Source of the DNA: Streptomyces sp. | GTDB lineage: Bacteria; Actinomycetota; Actinomycetes; Streptomycetales; Streptomycetaceae | NCBI RefSeq assembly: GCF_019510245.1 | Contig: NZ_JAEKKT010000116.1 | Span: 62,001-126,000 of the forward strand | Reading direction: 5' to 3' | DNA length: 64,000 nt | Shown: piece after piece, positions 62,610 through 64,000 of the stretch | Numbering within the stretch: position 1 is the first letter of the stretch | Layout: the number at the start of each line of letters is the position of its first letter | Notes under the pieces: generated by a model | Databases searched by the model: none | What the model was told of the DNA's origin: nothing | What the model saw: the letters and a program-made list of their open reading frames with translations, nothing else | Position numbers and translations under genes: made by a program

Positions 62610-62728
62610 GGGCCACATCCTTCGGGGTGGTCGGGCGCACTTGCGGGTGCAGCGGCGCTACGGCACTGGGGCGCCTCGGTGTTGCCCGGCAGCCTGTCAA
62701 CAGGCGATTTCCCGATCATTGCTCGAAT

Positions 62729-62745
62729 GTGAACCCGGTGTTACC
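62729..62745 (-). promoter_or_regulatory. Candidate GlnR box of glnII
   Basis: On the minus strand GTAAC-ACCGGG-TTCAC fits the gTnAC-n6-GaAAC-type half-site arrangement with some mismatches, 120 bases before the glnII start. Confidence 0.45.
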
Positions 62746-62756
62746 TGGTGGTTCTG

Positions 62757-62810
62757 TGGTGCGACTCACGTTTTGGCTGCCCCCCTGCCCGCGGGCAGGG
62801 GATTCCTGGC
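62757..62810 (-). ncRNA. Probable omega-RNA / right end of the TnpB element
   Basis: Directly after the tnpB stop, the minus strand reads GGAATCCCC leading into the 20-base perfect palindrome at 62782-62801. This is followed by GCAGCC and then flanking sequence. TnpB elements produce a 3'-overlapping guide RNA ending at the element's right end, with the guide taken from adjacent host sequence; here that would be just upstream of glnII. The exact boundary is not determined. Confidence 0.55.
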
Positions 62811-64000
62811 TCAGGCTGCCTCGGGGAGCGGCGCTCCCGGGGGTCTTACGCCCTCGGTACCAGCCGGGTTCAGACCTGCCCGGACGAGCATCACGCGGGC
62901 GGAGTTCTTGTCTCTGGGGGAGATGGCTCCGCATGCGATGCAGGTGTAGGTGCGTTCGGACAGCGGTAGTGCGTGCTTGGTTCTCGCTCCGCACCGGGCG
63001 CAGTCCATGGTGGTGTGCGCGGGACACACGAGGCGGATGTCCCGCCCGTGCTTGCGCCCCATCTCGATCAGGGCGTTCTTCGTGGCGCCGATCGCGGCGT
63101 CCGCTGCCTTACGTGCCATCGAGGACCTGGCGAGGAACTTCGGCTTGAAGTCCTCGACGGCGATGGCGTCGTGGTCGGTCACGGCCTTCTTGGCCCACTT
63201 CCGGCCGGTGTCCTGCCGCTGCCGGGCGATCTTCGCGTAGGTCTTCGCCCGCCACTTCTTCGCCTCGCGGTAGCCCTTGGAGGCGGCCTGTCCCTTCTTC
63301 GGTCTGCGGCGGGCCATCATCCGGTCGTACCGGGTCAACCTGGATTGCGCCTTTTTCCCGTGCTCGGTGTGTGGCAGATCATGTGTGTCCGAGGTGGTGG
63401 TTGCGGTTTCCTTCACACCCCAGTCGACACCCAGCACGGCACCGGTTTCCGGTAGCGGCCGTACCTCGGCGGGAACCACGAAAGAGCAGTACCAGTGGCC
63501 AACGTTGTCCTGGTACACGCGTACCGAGGAGGGCTGGGCGGGCAGGTCCCGCGACCACACCACCGTCAGTACGATCCCGCCCGCCAGGTGCAGGCGGCCG
63601 TCCGCCAGCCGGAACCCGCGCCGCGTGTAGTTCAGCGTCGATCCGGCTCTGTGCTTCTTCTTCCATTTCGGCATCCCGGCCCGCTGCCGCTGAGGCAGGC
63701 GTTCCCGGATGTCCTTCTGTGCCTTGGCGCGGGACTTGCCGAAGTCCCGGATCAGCTGCTGCTGAGGAACCGAACTACCTTGGCGCAGCCACGGCGTGTG
63801 CCTTCGCGCTTCTGTCAGCATCTTGTCGAGCTGCGCCGGACCGCAGGTCCGCACCTCGTCCGTGGCCTTGTTGTGCAGGTGGGTTGCCTTGGACTTGGCG
63901 ACGCATTCGTTCCAGATCCACCGGCAACGGTCCCATTCCGCCAGCAGTGCCGTACGGGCGGTCGACGACACGCGAAGCCGGTACGTGTACCGGGCGTGCC
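62811..64000 (-). CDS. tnpB: TnpB-type RNA-guided endonuclease (IS200/IS605-IS1341 group), 5' end outside window
   Basis: At least 396 codons are open; the frame stays open to the window edge (HARYTYRLRVSSTARTAL), so the start is missing. The RuvC-like nuclease motifs are intact: LGVDWGVKET (first Asp), AIAVEDFKPK (Glu) and SPRDKNSARVML (last Asp). The zinc finger is CARCG...CIACG. An N-terminal WED/REC-like basic region is present (KWKKKHRAGSTLNYTRRGF). No TnpA is seen in the window, which is common for this group. The right end lies about 150 bases upstream of glnII, so the element sits next to its promoter. Confidence 0.93.
   Translation of the reverse strand, partial: HARYTYRLRVSSTARTALLAEWDRCRWIWNECVAKSKATHLHNKATDEVRTCGPAQLDKMLTEARRHTPWLRQGSSVPQQQLIRDFGKSRAKAQKDIRERLPQRQRAGMPKWKKKHRAGSTLNYTRRGFRLADGRLHLAGGIVLTVVWSRDLPAQPSSVRVYQDNVGHWYCSFVVPAEVRPLPETGAVLGVDWGVKETATTTSDTHDLPHTEHGKKAQSRLTRYDRMMARRRPKKGQAASKGYREAKKWRAKTYAKIARQRQDTGRKWAKKAVTDHDAIAVEDFKPKFLARSSMARKAADAAIGATKNALIEMGRKHGRDIRLVCPAHTTMDCARCGARTKHALPLSERTYTCIACGAISPRDKNSARVMLVRAGLNPAGTEGVRPPGAPLPEAA

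Noticed and set aside
62716..63027. Short minus-strand frame overlapping the tnpB 3' end
   Set aside because: It overlaps tnpB and its hairpin end and has no plausible protein features.
1..64000. Search for tRNA and rRNA genes
   Set aside because: No cloverleaf with a T-loop GGTTCRA-type motif in proper context and no rRNA-like stretch was noticed by eye; absence is not proven.

Overview
This window is high-GC actinobacterial chromosome, almost certainly Streptomyces. The support is a third-codon position nearly saturated with G/C, frequent GTG starts, rare TTA codons, many SpoIIE-type phosphatases and secreted hydrolases, and a gene order (glnA2, glnE, the malR-malEFG starch island, an LuxR-type two-component pair, glnII) that matches from memory the conserved S. 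coelicolor core block around SCO2241 to SCO2210. Everything here was read by eye; no database search was run.

Layout. 1-4.6 kb: a Gln-rich low-complexity protein, a subtilisin-fold protein with a dismantled active site, a small ATPase/regulator locus and a fused XRE-DUF397 regulator. 4.6-11 kb: a secreted sedolisin protease, a DUF3105-DUF305 operon, and a nitric-oxide module (nsrR, a secreted HNH-like protein, hmp) with candidate NsrR operators. 11-23 kb: glnA2, a SpoIIE phosphatase, a phosphoesterase-MFS-TolB operon, DUF72, glnE, an orphan histidine kinase and a VanZ protein. 23-24 kb: gene debris, including a regulator remnant and what looks like an orphan right end of a TnpB-type element. 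24-43 kb: the starch/maltodextrin island. MalR (LacI family) sits divergently from malEFG-aglA, then come a secreted alpha-amylase, a tandem-CBM20 amylase and an 1788-residue amylase-pullulanase. CTTGCAG/CTGCAAG repeats lie in front of each transcription unit, so MalR probably controls all of them.

43-51 kb: a response-regulator/SpoIIE protein, then the most interesting accessory locus, a four-gene class IV lanthipeptide cluster of venezuelin type. It comprises a lyase-kinase-cyclase synthetase (LanL) with two TTA codons and a tandem-repeat linker, a 51-residue precursor peptide at 48443-48598 that is easily missed, and an ABC transporter pair. Strong hairpins flank the precursor gene. 51-54 kb: a TetR regulator with an oxidoreductase and a ferritin-like hydrolase. 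54-61 kb: a sigma-like membrane protein, a lipoprotein, a DUF1996 secreted protein, a two-component pair and an orphan winged-helix protein. 61.5-64 kb: glnII and, immediately upstream of its promoter, a TnpB RNA-guided nuclease element that runs off the window end.

Three nitrogen genes (glnA2, glnE, glnII) bracket the window, so most of it is conserved chromosome. The clear insertions are the lanthipeptide cluster, the TnpB element and its relic, and palindromic repeats, one of which lies in frame inside the alpha-glucosidase gene.
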